This document shows, one piece after another, positions 33,682 through 42,915 of a stretch of DNA of 64,000 bases. The notes under the pieces are model-generated. The model was not told where the DNA came from. It saw only the letters and a program-made list of their open reading frames with translations, and did no database searches. The stretch lies in contig NZ_CP082833.1 of assembly GCF_021278985.1 (NCBI RefSeq), positions 4,960,001-5,024,000 on the forward strand. Reading direction: 5' to 3'. The translations under genes were made by a program, and so were the position numbers. Numbering within the stretch: the first letter of the stretch is position 1; the number at the start of each line of letters is the position of its first letter. The DNA is from Citrobacter rodentium NBRC 105723 = DSM 16636 (lineage in GTDB: Bacteria; Pseudomonadota; Gammaproteobacteria; Enterobacterales; Enterobacteriaceae).

Positions 33682-34161
33682 ATGACACCCGCCGTTAAAT
33701 TACTCGAAAAAAACAACATTTCCTTTCAGATCCACACATACGATCACGATCCGGCCGAAACGAATTTTGGCGATGAGGTAGTGCGCAAGCTGGGGCTGAA
33801 TGCGGATCAGGTTTATAAAACGCTGCTGGTCGCAGTAAACGGCGATATGAAGCATCTGGCCGTAGCGGTCACGCCGGTCGCCGGCCAGCTGGATCTGAAA
33901 AAGGTCGCCAAAGCGCTGGGAGCGAAGAAGGTGGATATGGCTGATCCGATGGTGGCGCAGCGCACCACCGGCTATCTGGTCGGCGGCATCAGTCCGCTGG
34001 GGCAGAAAAAACGCCTGCCGACGCTGATTGACGCCCCCGCCCAGGCCTTCGGGACCATTTATGTTTCCGGCGGCAAGCGCGGCCTGGATATTGAACTGGC
34101 AGCGAGCGATCTGGCCGCCATTCTGGACGCAAAATTTGCCGATATTGCACGCCGGGATTAA
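33682..34161 (+). CDS. ybaK: YbaK, Cys-tRNA(Pro)/Cys-tRNA(Cys) deacylase
   Basis: A 159-residue trans-editing enzyme that hydrolyses Cys wrongly attached to tRNA-Pro by ProRS. It resembles the ProRS editing domain: HDPAETNFGDEVVRKLGL, YKTLLVAVNG with the key Lys, LAVAVTPVAGQLDLKKVAKALGAKKV, and the GYLVGGISPLGQKKRLPT loop. The frame opens 18 bp upstream, but the ATG at 33682, after AAGGA, matches the family. Confidence 0.96.
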   Translation: MTPAVKLLEKNNISFQIHTYDHDPAETNFGDEVVRKLGLNADQVYKTLLVAVNGDMKHLAVAVTPVAGQLDLKKVAKALGAKKVDMADPMVAQRTTGYLVGGISPLGQKKRLPTLIDAPAQAFGTIYVSGGKRGLDIELAASDLAAILDAKFADIARRD

Positions 34162-34200
34162 TTTTTTACCCGTTGATCCGACCGGTAAGCAGTCTATTTC

Positions 34201-34381
34201 GCCGGATGGCGGCTAGCGCCTTATCCGGCCTACGGTTCATAAATCGTAGATTCACAGGCCTGATAAGCGCAGCGCTATCAGGCCGATCAATGCCGGATGG
34301 CGGCTGACGCCTTATCCGGCCTACGGTTCATAAATCGTAGATTCGTGGGCCTGATAAGCGCAGCGCCATCAGGCCGATCAT
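34201..34381. repeat. BIME: two tandem 91-bp units
   Basis: GCCGGATGGCGGCT occurs at 34201 and 34292, each followed by CCTTATCCGGCCTACGG, a shared TTCATAAATCGTAGATTC, and a second palindrome GGCCTGATAAGCGCAGCGC ... ATCAGGCC. The two units differ at only a few positions. A third, truncated stem (CGCCTTATCCAGCC) runs into the ushA stop. Confidence 0.92.
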
Positions 34382-34394
34382 CGCCTTATCCAGC

Positions 34395-36038
34395 CTAAAA
34401 GCTCACCTCATTCTGAGGCTCATATGCTCCGGCATCCAGCGGCGAGTTTTTCTGAATGTACTCCTTCAGCACTTCCGCATCGATAAAGCCGGTGTTTACA
34501 TATCCCGGTTTGTTATCAAGGCGCGGATAGCCATCGCCGCCAGTGGCGTTAAAGCTCAGCGTCGCCATCCGGTAGGTTTTCGCCGGGTCGATCGGCTCCC
34601 CTTTGATCTTCAGGTCTGAAAGCTTGCCGTCTTTCGCCACAAAGCTGACGTTAGCGAACTGCGGATACGCGCCGGAGTCGGGTTTCATCTGCGCCACGGC
34701 GGTCAAATAATCAGTCACCTCTTTCCCGTTCATATCGGCATAGACCACGATATTGCCGAACGGCTGAACCTTGAGCACGCTCTTATAGGTGATGTCGCCG
34801 GCTTCAATCGAGTCGCGGATGCCGCCGCCGCTCATCACCGCGAAATCCGCGCCGGTACGCGCCATCTGCGCTGCGAGGATCAGATGTCCCATATTGGTCT
34901 GCACGAAACGCACTTTGCTACGGTCGCCTTCCAAGCGGGCATTCACCGTACCGATTTTCACATCCAGCTGCGCCTTACCTTTGTTCTGGAACGGCGTCAG
35001 CAGCGACAACATCTGCGGATTCTCGGCGATTTCCGGGGTGTAGAGGACGCGTTCACTTTTCCCGTCATCCCAGGTCACCTTCTTCTTCAGATTCACCGGA
35101 ATAAGCTGATAGTTAACCAGTTTCATCTCGCCGTTGCGAAACTCAAAATCCGCGCGGCCAACGTACTTGCCCCACTCGTGCGCCTGCACTATCCAGATGC
35201 CGTTTTGCTTATCCGGCGCACAGGGCGTACCTGGGATATAGTCCACCTGCTTTTTATTCTCCGCAGCCATGCACACCGGATCCTGTGAGTGACCACCCAC
35301 AATCATCGCCAGCGAACCGGCAGGCAGACTGCGCGCCATTTCGACGTCGCCCGGCGCATTGGAGCCGTGACTGCCGTTGTCATAGTGCCCCATATGGGTG
35401 GTGGCGATAATGACGTCCGGCTTTTCATTCATTTGCAGCTCCTGAATCACCAGCTTCGCTTCATCCGCAGGCTTGCGGAACTCAATGTCGGTGAAAAACT
35501 CAGGATTGCCGATTTTCGCCGTGTCGTCGGTGGTTAAACCGATCACCGCGATTTTCAGATCCTGGCGCTTAAATATGGCCCAGGGTTTAAACAGCCGTTC
35601 GCCGGTGCTTTTCTGGTAGATATTGGCGGAAAGAAGCGGGAACTTCGCCCATTTTTCCTGCTGGCGTAATACGGTGAGCGGGTTATCAAATTCATGATTG
35701 CCGACGGCCATTGCGTCATAGCCGATCAGATTCATACCGCGAAAATCAGGCTCGGCATCCTGCAAATCGGATTCCGGGACGCCGGTATTAATATCGCCGC
35801 CGGAAAGCAGCAGGACGCTGCCGCCTTCTGCCGCCACCTCGCTGCGAATGCCATCCACCAGCGTTTTTTGCGCCGACAGACCATATTCACCATATTCGTT
35901 ACGCCAGAAATGACCGTGATGATCGTTAGTATGCAGGACCGTAATTTTATAGGTTTTATCTTTTTCGTAAGCCTGTGCAGGCTGACCCGCCAGCGCGGCG
36001 AACAGTGCCAGCGCCACGCCCCGTTTTAAACATCTCAT
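34395..36038 (-). CDS. ushA: UshA, periplasmic UDP-sugar hydrolase / 5'-nucleotidase
   Basis: A 547-residue periplasmic enzyme splitting UDP-sugars and nucleotides so that nucleosides can enter the cell. A signal peptide (RCLKRGVALALFAALAGQPAQA) opens it. Metal ligands are in VLHTNDHHGHFWRNEYG, GGDINTG, AVGNHEFDN, and ATTHMGHY and GGHSQDP; the C-terminal domain has FVQTNMGHLILAAQMARTGADFAVMSGGGIRDSI, and NATGGDGYP for substrate stacking. It diverges from fsr. Confidence 0.96.
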   Translation of the reverse strand: MRCLKRGVALALFAALAGQPAQAYEKDKTYKITVLHTNDHHGHFWRNEYGEYGLSAQKTLVDGIRSEVAAEGGSVLLLSGGDINTGVPESDLQDAEPDFRGMNLIGYDAMAVGNHEFDNPLTVLRQQEKWAKFPLLSANIYQKSTGERLFKPWAIFKRQDLKIAVIGLTTDDTAKIGNPEFFTDIEFRKPADEAKLVIQELQMNEKPDVIIATTHMGHYDNGSHGSNAPGDVEMARSLPAGSLAMIVGGHSQDPVCMAAENKKQVDYIPGTPCAPDKQNGIWIVQAHEWGKYVGRADFEFRNGEMKLVNYQLIPVNLKKKVTWDDGKSERVLYTPEIAENPQMLSLLTPFQNKGKAQLDVKIGTVNARLEGDRSKVRFVQTNMGHLILAAQMARTGADFAVMSGGGIRDSIEAGDITYKSVLKVQPFGNIVVYADMNGKEVTDYLTAVAQMKPDSGAYPQFANVSFVAKDGKLSDLKIKGEPIDPAKTYRMATLSFNATGGDGYPRLDNKPGYVNTGFIDAEVLKEYIQKNSPLDAGAYEPQNEVSF

Positions 36039-36199
36039 GCTTCTCTCCCTGACCCAATATCAAACGCAGAAATTACCGTTCATTGAAATAATAGACAAAT
36101 ATGTTTTCAGAATTGAGACTTCCTTCAAATCGCATCCACAGGTATGTTAGTCGGATAATAATCACACCTGCACCCTCTGATAATTATTGAAGTGAAACT

Positions 36200-37420
36200 A
36201 TGGCAACGAATCAAACCGCTCAACCGATTCCCGGCTCCGCTGCGCCGTCGCAAAAAGCACGCACCTCGTTTGGTATTTTAGGAGCAATCAGCCTCTCGCA
36301 TTTACTTAACGACATGATCCAGTCGCTAATCCTGGCGATTTATCCGCTGTTGCAGTCAGAATTCTCGCTGACGTTTATGCAGATAGGCATGATCACGCTC
36401 ACTTTCCAGCTGGCCTCATCGCTGCTGCAACCGGTGGTCGGCTACTGGACGGATAAATACCCTATGCCGTGGTCGTTACCCATCGGCATGTGTTTTACCT
36501 TAAGCGGTCTGGTGCTGCTGGCGATGGCCGGCAGCTTCGGTGCCGTTCTGCTGGCGGCGGCGCTGGTGGGCACCGGATCGTCGGTATTTCACCCTGAATC
36601 CTCACGCGTGGCGCGTATGGCGTCCGGCGGCCGCCACGGTCTTGCCCAGTCTATCTTTCAGGTGGGCGGTAACTTCGGCAGTTCGTTGGGGCCGCTGCTG
36701 GCGGCTGTCATCATCGCGCCCTATGGTAAAGGCAATGTCGCCTGGTTTGTGCTGGCCGCCCTGCTGGCGATAGTGGTGCTGGCGCAGATCAGCCGCTGGT
36801 ACGCCGCGCAGCACCGGATGAGCAAAGGCAAGCCGAAAGCCGCCGTTATCAGCCCCCTGCCGCGTAACAAGGTGGTACTGGCGGTCAGCATCCTGCTGCT
36901 GCTGATTTTCTCGAAATATTTCTATATGGCGAGCATCAGCAGCTATTACACCTTTTATCTGATGCAAAAATTCGGACTATCGGTACAAAACGCGCAGCTT
37001 CACCTGTTTGCCTTCCTGTTTGCCGTCGCTGCCGGCACCGTTATCGGCGGGCCTGTGGGCGATAAAATTGGCCGAAAATATGTGATTTGGGGCTCTATCC
37101 TCGGCGTGGCGCCGTTTACGCTTATTTTACCGTACGCCACCCTCTACTGGACGGGGATTTTAACGGTGATCATTGGATTTATCCTTGCGTCAGCGTTTTC
37201 TGCCATTCTGGTGTATGCCCAGGAGCTGCTGCCGGGACGTATCGGCATGGTTTCCGGTCTGTTTTTCGGCTTCGCCTTCGGCATGGGCGGCCTGGGAGCA
37301 GCGGTTTTAGGCCTGCTTGCCGACCATACCAGTATCGATTTAGTCTACAAAATCTGCGCTTTCCTGCCGCTGCTGGGAATACTGACTATATTCTTGCCTG
37401 ATAACCGGCATAAAGCCTGA
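36200..37420 (+). CDS. fsr: Fsr, fosmidomycin resistance MFS efflux pump
   Basis: A 406-residue, 12-helix major facilitator transporter that exports fosmidomycin in E. coli, where it matches almost throughout. Visible MFS signatures: GYWTDKYPMPW in the first cytoplasmic loop, ESSRVARMASGGRHGLAQSIFQVGGNFGSSLGPL, and GGPVGDKIGRKYVIWGS between helices 8 and 9 (the A-like motif repeated in the second half). Natural substrate unknown. A likely stem-loop follows the stop. Confidence 0.95.
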   Translation: MATNQTAQPIPGSAAPSQKARTSFGILGAISLSHLLNDMIQSLILAIYPLLQSEFSLTFMQIGMITLTFQLASSLLQPVVGYWTDKYPMPWSLPIGMCFTLSGLVLLAMAGSFGAVLLAAALVGTGSSVFHPESSRVARMASGGRHGLAQSIFQVGGNFGSSLGPLLAAVIIAPYGKGNVAWFVLAALLAIVVLAQISRWYAAQHRMSKGKPKAAVISPLPRNKVVLAVSILLLLIFSKYFYMASISSYYTFYLMQKFGLSVQNAQLHLFAFLFAVAAGTVIGGPVGDKIGRKYVIWGSILGVAPFTLILPYATLYWTGILTVIIGFILASAFSAILVYAQELLPGRIGMVSGLFFGFAFGMGGLGAAVLGLLADHTSIDLVYKICAFLPLLGILTIFLPDNRHKA

Positions 37421-37427
37421 CTTTTCC

Positions 37428-37452
37428 GCGGCTAAAGCTAAACTTTAGCCGC
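37428..37452. terminator. Hairpin behind fsr
   Basis: GCGGCTAAAG and CTTTAGCCGC pair perfectly over a 5-base loop eight bases after the fsr stop. Stable, but no T-run follows on the + strand. Confidence 0.5.
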
Positions 37453-37635
37453 GCCTGAAGCCTGTTCCCATAAGCCTTTGCAATGCCTGCTTAGCATCCC
37501 TTCTCCAGTCCGTGCTTTTTTTGCGCCTGATGACTGTTTTCTTCAAATTTCAACAATTATTCATAAACATAATAATGAAAATTGTCATAAACTATTACCT
37601 GGAAATTCTGGACATCAGCCACCAAAGGAGACGGA

Positions 37636-39312
37636 ATGCATCACGCCACCCCGCTTATTACCACCATTGTTGGCGGCCTTGTGCTCGCTTTTATTCTCGG
37701 CATGATTGCCAACAAACTGCGTATTTCTCCTCTGGTGGGATATCTGTTAGCGGGCGTTCTGGCCGGCCCTTTTACGCCAGGCTTTGTCGCGGATACCAAA
37801 CTGGCACCTGAGCTTGCCGAGCTCGGGGTTATTCTGCTGATGTTCGGCGTCGGCCTGCACTTTTCGCTGAAGGATTTAATGGCGGTAAAGTCCATCGCCA
37901 TTCCCGGCGCTATCGCTCAGATAGCCGTGGCGACGCTGCTGGGTGTGGCGCTGTCGGCGGTGATTGGCTGGTCGCTGATGACCGGTATCGTCTTTGGTTT
38001 ATGTCTTTCCACCGCCAGTACCGTGGTGCTGCTGCGCGCGCTTGAAGAACGCCAGCTTGTCGACAGCCAGCGGGGGCAGATCGCCATCGGCTGGCTGATT
38101 GTTGAAGATCTGGTGATGGTGCTGACGCTGGTTCTGCTGCCAGCGGTAGCCGGAATGGTCGAGAAAGGTAACGTCGGCCTTGCCTCGTTGTCGGTCGATC
38201 TCGGCATCACCATTGGCAAGGTTATTGCTTTTATCGCCATCATGATGCTGGTTGGTCGCCGCCTGGTGCCGTGGATAATGGCCCGCAGCGCCGCGACCGG
38301 CTCCCGGGAACTGTTTACTCTTTCCGTACTGGCGCTGGCGTTGGGCATTGCGTTTGGCGCGGTGGAACTGTTTGACGTCTCCTTCGCGCTGGGCGCGTTC
38401 TTTGCCGGAATGGTGCTGAATGAGTCCGAGCTGAGCCACCGCGCGGCGCACGACACCCTGCCGCTGCGCGACGCGTTTGCGGTGCTGTTCTTCGTCTCGG
38501 TCGGGATGCTGTTTGACCCTATGATCCTGGTCCAGCAGCCGCTGGCGGTGCTGGCGACGCTGGCGATAATCATCTTTGGTAAGTCGGTCGCCGCCTTTTT
38601 CCTGGTACGGCTGTTCGGCCACTCGCAGCGCACCGCGCTGACCATTGCCGCCAGCCTGGCGCAGATTGGCGAGTTCGCCTTTATTCTCGCCGGACTGGGA
38701 ATGGCGCTGAATCTGCTGCCCCAGGAGGGCCAGAATCTGGTGCTGGCCGGGGCGATTTTGTCGATTATGCTCAACCCGGTGCTGTTTGCCCTGCTGGAAA
38801 GGTATCTGGCGAAAACCGAAACGCTGGAAGAGCAAACGCTGGAAGAGGCGCTCGAAGAAGAGAAGCAAATCCCGGTGGATATCTGCAATCACGCGCTGCT
38901 GGTCGGGTTTGGCCGCGTCGGCAGCCTGCTCGGCGAGAAGCTGATGGCCTCGGGTATTCCGCTGGTGGTGATCGAAACCTCGCGCACCCGCGTGGACGAG
39001 CTGCGCGAGCGCGGCATCCGCGCGGTGTTAGGGAATGCGGCGAATGAAGAGATTATGAACCTGGCGCATCTGGAGTGCGCGCGCTGGCTGATCCTTACCA
39101 TTCCGAACGGCTACGAAGCCGGCGAGATTGTCGCCTCCGCCCGTGAAAAATGCCCGGGCATTGAAATCATCGCCCGCGCCCATTATGACGACGAGGTGGA
39201 GTACATTACCGAACGCGGTGCGAATCAGGTGGTGATGGGCGAGCGTGAAATCGCCCGCACAATGCTGGAGCTGCTGGAGACGCCGCCAGCCGGAGACGTG
39301 GTGCCGGGATAG
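37636..39312 (+). CDS. ybaL: YbaL, CPA2-family cation:proton antiporter with TrkA-N domain
   Basis: A 558-residue KefB/KefC relative. Twelve or so hydrophobic helices fill residues 1-400, with GYLLAGVLAGPFTPGF, GLCLSTASTVVLLRAL and the FFVSVGMLFDP block typical of monovalent cation/proton antiporters of the CPA2 family. After an acidic linker (ETLEEQTLEEALEEEKQ) comes a cytoplasmic TrkA-N domain with the nucleotide motif LLVGFGRVGSLLGEKL and VIETSRTRVDELRERG. Ion specificity and ligand are unknown. AAAGGAG precedes the ATG. Confidence 0.95.
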   Translation: MHHATPLITTIVGGLVLAFILGMIANKLRISPLVGYLLAGVLAGPFTPGFVADTKLAPELAELGVILLMFGVGLHFSLKDLMAVKSIAIPGAIAQIAVATLLGVALSAVIGWSLMTGIVFGLCLSTASTVVLLRALEERQLVDSQRGQIAIGWLIVEDLVMVLTLVLLPAVAGMVEKGNVGLASLSVDLGITIGKVIAFIAIMMLVGRRLVPWIMARSAATGSRELFTLSVLALALGIAFGAVELFDVSFALGAFFAGMVLNESELSHRAAHDTLPLRDAFAVLFFVSVGMLFDPMILVQQPLAVLATLAIIIFGKSVAAFFLVRLFGHSQRTALTIAASLAQIGEFAFILAGLGMALNLLPQEGQNLVLAGAILSIMLNPVLFALLERYLAKTETLEEQTLEEALEEEKQIPVDICNHALLVGFGRVGSLLGEKLMASGIPLVVIETSRTRVDELRERGIRAVLGNAANEEIMNLAHLECARWLILTIPNGYEAGEIVASAREKCPGIEIIARAHYDDEVEYITERGANQVVMGEREIARTMLELLETPPAGDVVPG

Positions 39313-39320
39313 GCCAATAT

Positions 39321-39356
39321 TGCCGGATGGCGGCATAAACGCCTTATCCGGCCTAC
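39321..39356. repeat. REP element
   Basis: TGCCGGATGGCGGC ... GCCTTATCCGGCCTAC between convergent ybaL and gsk. Confidence 0.88.
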
Positions 39357-39372
39357 AGCACAGGGTATGAAT

Positions 39373-40677
39373 TCAGCGATCCCAGTACGACTCTTCCAGG
39401 CTGTCCTCGCGTTCCGGCAGCCCTCGCGTCAGGCGCGGGGAGTGCTGGTTCAGCACCTGATAGCTCACCCGGTTGGCATATTTACACACCTGGGCCAGCG
39501 ATGAATAGGTCAGCCAGGTGAACTTATGCTTACTGGAGTTCGGCACGTTGGTACGGTGATAGCTGTTGGCGGTAATGTCATGCAGCAGCGCCGCCAGCGC
39601 CCCGTCGCCCGCGCCGTTGGTATTCATGATTTTTTCCGGGCCGCCCATATAAGGGGCAATGTGCGAATAGACCCGCAGCGGATTGACGCAATCCTTATGG
39701 CGTATCGCGCGGCTGAACTCATACTGGTTAAATTCTGCAATCGCTCCCGGCAAAAGCGGATGCTGGGTTTTCCGTTTCGCTTCGTCTTCGGTAAAGCCCG
39801 CCATATACAGACCAACCGGCCCAGCGGTACACAGCACCAGATCCACCCAGTCCAGCGCTTTGTCCGAAGCCAGCAGCGGATCGTTCTCACCGGTCAGCGC
39901 TTCAGCTTCTTCTTCATTCATCGCCAGAATAGAGACGTTCTCTTTAAGAAACGCCTGCCACCACTGCGGGTTATCGGCGATGACGAACTTAGTGCCAAGC
40001 GTCAGCACCACCGGCACATTGTGCTTTTTCGCGTACTCAATGGCCTTCATCGTCGCTTCCGGCATCGGCTCACCCGGCTTACAGCGCACCAGATAAGAGG
40101 TGAGCACCAGCGCAGACGCCCCGGCAATCACCGCTTCGGGGATACTTTCCGCACGCAGCTGGTTCATATGGCCCGGACTGATGGCGAAAGTGCGCTCGCC
40201 CGACTCGCCAATCAGGGTGAAACAGCGGCCAATCGGCCCGTCAACGCCCTGTAAGTAGTTCAGATCGGTACGGCTGGAGGTGTTGCACAAATAGCGGTAA
40301 GCGTAGCTGCCTATCTCGATATTGCTGCACATCACGCCCAGCAGCACCGAGCGGTCATCCGCCAGCACCGAGTAGTTATGCATGGTGTTACCAATAGTGC
40401 CGCCGGCAAACTGATGGGTGATCAGGTTTTTACGCATCAGCTCCTGGTATAACGCTTCCGCCACATCATCTTCAATCACCAGCGAATGACCGGCGCTCAG
40501 CCCATAACGTTGTATAAATTCGTCATCCACTTTGGCTTCAATATCCACCAGCGTCTGGTCAATACCGACGACCCAGGCAGCGCTGCTCTCATGTTCAGGC
40601 TGAATTTGTTGCAACAGCGGATCGCGCGCGTTAACGGGGAAATAGTGTTTGGATTTGCGTTTACCGGGAAATTTCAT
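39373..40677 (-). CDS. gsk: Gsk, inosine-guanosine kinase
   Basis: A 434-residue PfkB-family kinase that phosphorylates guanosine and inosine with ATP in purine salvage. Family motifs: FAGGTIGNTMHNYSVLADD near the N-terminal nucleoside site, FAISPGHMNQL, and the C-terminal NTNGAGDGALAALLHDI with the catalytic Asp and anion hole. It ends LEESYWDR like the E. coli enzyme and has the same length. Confidence 0.97.
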   Translation of the reverse strand: MKFPGKRKSKHYFPVNARDPLLQQIQPEHESSAAWVVGIDQTLVDIEAKVDDEFIQRYGLSAGHSLVIEDDVAEALYQELMRKNLITHQFAGGTIGNTMHNYSVLADDRSVLLGVMCSNIEIGSYAYRYLCNTSSRTDLNYLQGVDGPIGRCFTLIGESGERTFAISPGHMNQLRAESIPEAVIAGASALVLTSYLVRCKPGEPMPEATMKAIEYAKKHNVPVVLTLGTKFVIADNPQWWQAFLKENVSILAMNEEEAEALTGENDPLLASDKALDWVDLVLCTAGPVGLYMAGFTEDEAKRKTQHPLLPGAIAEFNQYEFSRAIRHKDCVNPLRVYSHIAPYMGGPEKIMNTNGAGDGALAALLHDITANSYHRTNVPNSSKHKFTWLTYSSLAQVCKYANRVSYQVLNQHSPRLTRGLPEREDSLEESYWDR

Positions 40678-40817
40678 GGCTGTTTTTACGGGTGGCTAAC
40701 TGAGCGGTGCATGGTAGCACATTCACTTCGCTTCAACAGAATTCAATATCCGGCGGCAGGATCGCAGTTTCCACGCGATAAATTTTTATAATGATCGCTT
40801 TGTACAAGGAGCGTTCG

Positions 40818-41777
40818 ATGAAACCGGAAAACAAGCTTCCCGTCCCCTCACTTATCTCCGAAGAGATGCAGGCCGTGCTGAATGTCCATCAGGACGATCT
40901 GCCGCCCTGGCCGCCCGCTGATGATTTCAAAGCCATGCGTCAGCATTACCAGCTGGAACGTCGTTTCTGGAACGCCGGGGCGCCGCAAATGGAAACGCGT
41001 GAATATACGATTCCGGTCGCGCAAGGCCAGTTGACAACGCGTCTGTATTGCCCGGCCTCGCAAAGTCAGGCGACGCTGTTTTACCTGCACGGCGGCGGTT
41101 TCATACTTGGTAACCTCGATACCCATGACCGTATTATGCGCCTGCTGGCGAACTATACGCAGTGTACGGTGGTTGGCATCGATTATTCGCTCTCGCCCGA
41201 AGCCCGCTTCCCGCAGGCGATTGAAGAGAGCGTGACCGCCTGTCAGTACTTCCACCAGCACGCTGAAGATTATCAGCTTAACATGTCGAAAATTGGCTTT
41301 GCCGGTGACTCGGCGGGCGCCATGCTGGCGCTTGCCAGCGCGCTGTGGCTGCGGGATAAGCAACTGAACTGTGGGAAGGTGGCCGGAGTATTGCTATGGT
41401 ACGGTCTGTATGGCTTACAGGATTCGCCCAGCCGTCGGCTGCTGGGCGGAGAATGGGACGGTATGCGCCGCGAAGATCTGTTGATGTTTGAAAACGCTTA
41501 TCTGCGCAACGCGCAGGACCGGGAGTCGCCTTACTACTGCCTGTTTAATAACGACCTGACGCGCGATGTGCCGCCCTGCTTTATCGCCACTGCGGAGTTC
41601 GATCCGCTTATCGACGACAGCCGGTTACTCTGGCAGACGCTTCAGGCGCACCGGCAGCCTTGTGAGTACAGGATGTATCCCGGCACGCTGCATTCTTTCC
41701 TGCACTACTCGCACATGATGCGCTGCGCCGACGAGGCGCTTCAGGACGGCGCGCGTTTCTTTACCGCCCAGCTTTAA
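40818..41777 (+). CDS. aes: Aes, acetyl esterase
   Basis: A 319-residue alpha/beta hydrolase of the hormone-sensitive lipase (family IV) group. The oxyanion HGGGF is near residue 93, the nucleophile motif GDSAG near 165, and the catalytic Asp and His in ATAEFDPLIDD and GTLHSFLH. It hydrolyses short-chain acyl esters, and in E. coli it also binds and inhibits MalT. Start: the ATG at 40818 after AAGGAG, not the earlier one at 40791. Its stop overlaps the convergent hemH stop by three bases. Confidence 0.95.
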   Translation: MKPENKLPVPSLISEEMQAVLNVHQDDLPPWPPADDFKAMRQHYQLERRFWNAGAPQMETREYTIPVAQGQLTTRLYCPASQSQATLFYLHGGGFILGNLDTHDRIMRLLANYTQCTVVGIDYSLSPEARFPQAIEESVTACQYFHQHAEDYQLNMSKIGFAGDSAGAMLALASALWLRDKQLNCGKVAGVLLWYGLYGLQDSPSRRLLGGEWDGMRREDLLMFENAYLRNAQDRESPYYCLFNNDLTRDVPPCFIATAEFDPLIDDSRLLWQTLQAHRQPCEYRMYPGTLHSFLHYSHMMRCADEALQDGARFFTAQL

Positions 41778-42736
41778 CGATACGCTGCAGTCAGTTTCAG
41801 CATCATATCAATATGTTCCGGCGCGGCGTTCAGCGCCGGGATATATTCATATTTTTTACCGCCCGCCTCGAGGAAGATCTCTTTATTCTGCACCGCAATC
41901 TCTTCCAGCGTCTCCAGACAGTCCGCCGCGAATCCCGGACACATGACCTGAATATGTCCTGTCCCCTTTTCAGCGAGCATTTTCAGCGTTTCATCGGTGT
42001 ACGGCGTCAGCCACGGCTCGCGTCCAAAGCGCGACTGGAAGGTCATCATCACCTTTTCCGGCGGCAGGCCCAGCGCGGAAACCAGCTCACGGGTAGTGTC
42101 GCGACAGCGCTGCGGATAGTCGTCGCCTTCATCGGCGTAACGCTGAGGAATGCCGTGATAGGACAGCAGCAGCAGATCCGGCTCGCCGTGTCTGGCAAAG
42201 GATGCCCGCGCGCTGTTGGCCAGCGCGTCGATATAGGCGCTGTCGTCGGCGTAATCGCGGATAAAGGAAATACCGGGGATATGGCGTTTGCGCTCAAGGA
42301 TACGCGCCAGTTCATCCCAAACAGCAGCGACGGTTGAGCAGGAATATTGCGGGTACAGCGGCAGCACCACGATATGATCGACGTGGCTGGCCAGCAGTTC
42401 GTCCACAGCGCTTTCCAGCGACGGCGAGCCATAGCTCATGCCCAGCGCAACCGGCGTTTCCGGCAGGCGCGCGGCAAGCGCCTGCTGCTGCTGACGGCTG
42501 TACACCATCAGCGGCGAACCACCCTCCATCCAGATGGACTGATAGAGTTTCGCCACGCGCGGGGAGCGCAGCGGCAGAATCACCCCGCGTAACAGCGGCC
42601 ACCACAAAAGACGGGGCGTATCGACAACGCGCCTGTCGCTGAGAAATTGTCTGAGATAGCGTTTTACTGCCGCTGGGGTGGGCGCATCGGGCGTACCGAG
42701 GTTAGCCAATAAAATACCGGTTTTCGTCTGACGCAT
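41774..42736 (-). CDS. hemH: HemH, ferrochelatase
   Basis: A 320-residue enzyme inserting ferrous iron into protoporphyrin IX, the last step of haem synthesis, at the inner membrane. Motifs: GILLANLGTPDAPT at the N-terminus, PLYPQYSCSTVAAVWDEL, LLLSYHGIPQRY with the metal-site His, YPQRC and the FQSRFGREPWLTPYTD segment. Length equals the E. coli enzyme. It converges on and slightly overlaps aes. Confidence 0.97.
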   Translation of the reverse strand: MRQTKTGILLANLGTPDAPTPAAVKRYLRQFLSDRRVVDTPRLLWWPLLRGVILPLRSPRVAKLYQSIWMEGGSPLMVYSRQQQQALAARLPETPVALGMSYGSPSLESAVDELLASHVDHIVVLPLYPQYSCSTVAAVWDELARILERKRHIPGISFIRDYADDSAYIDALANSARASFARHGEPDLLLLSYHGIPQRYADEGDDYPQRCRDTTRELVSALGLPPEKVMMTFQSRFGREPWLTPYTDETLKMLAEKGTGHIQVMCPGFAADCLETLEEIAVQNKEIFLEAGGKKYEYIPALNAAPEHIDMMLKLTAAYR

Positions 42737-42827
42737 TACCGCCTCTTATCGATTCAAATTGTTGATAATTGTAGCGGAAAAGAGGAGAAGAAGAACTAAT
42801 TGCTGCGAGAGGTATTTTTGGGGATTT

Positions 42828-42905
42828 GCCTGATGGCGCTACGCTTATCAGGTCCGGGCATTACGCCTGGCCTGATAAGGCATCTGCATCGCCATCCGGC
42901 ATTTT
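42828..42905. repeat. BIME-like pair of palindromes
   Basis: GCCTGATGGCGCTACGCTTATCAGG followed by GGCCTGATAAGGCATC ... CGCCATCCGGCAT, between hemH and adk. Confidence 0.75.
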
Positions 42906-42915
42906 CGGCGCTGAC

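Noticed and set aside
37917..38892. Two open frames of about 300 codons antisense to ybaL
   Set aside because: Low-complexity Ser/Arg- or Gln/Arg-rich translations typical of shadows of a GC-rich membrane-protein gene.
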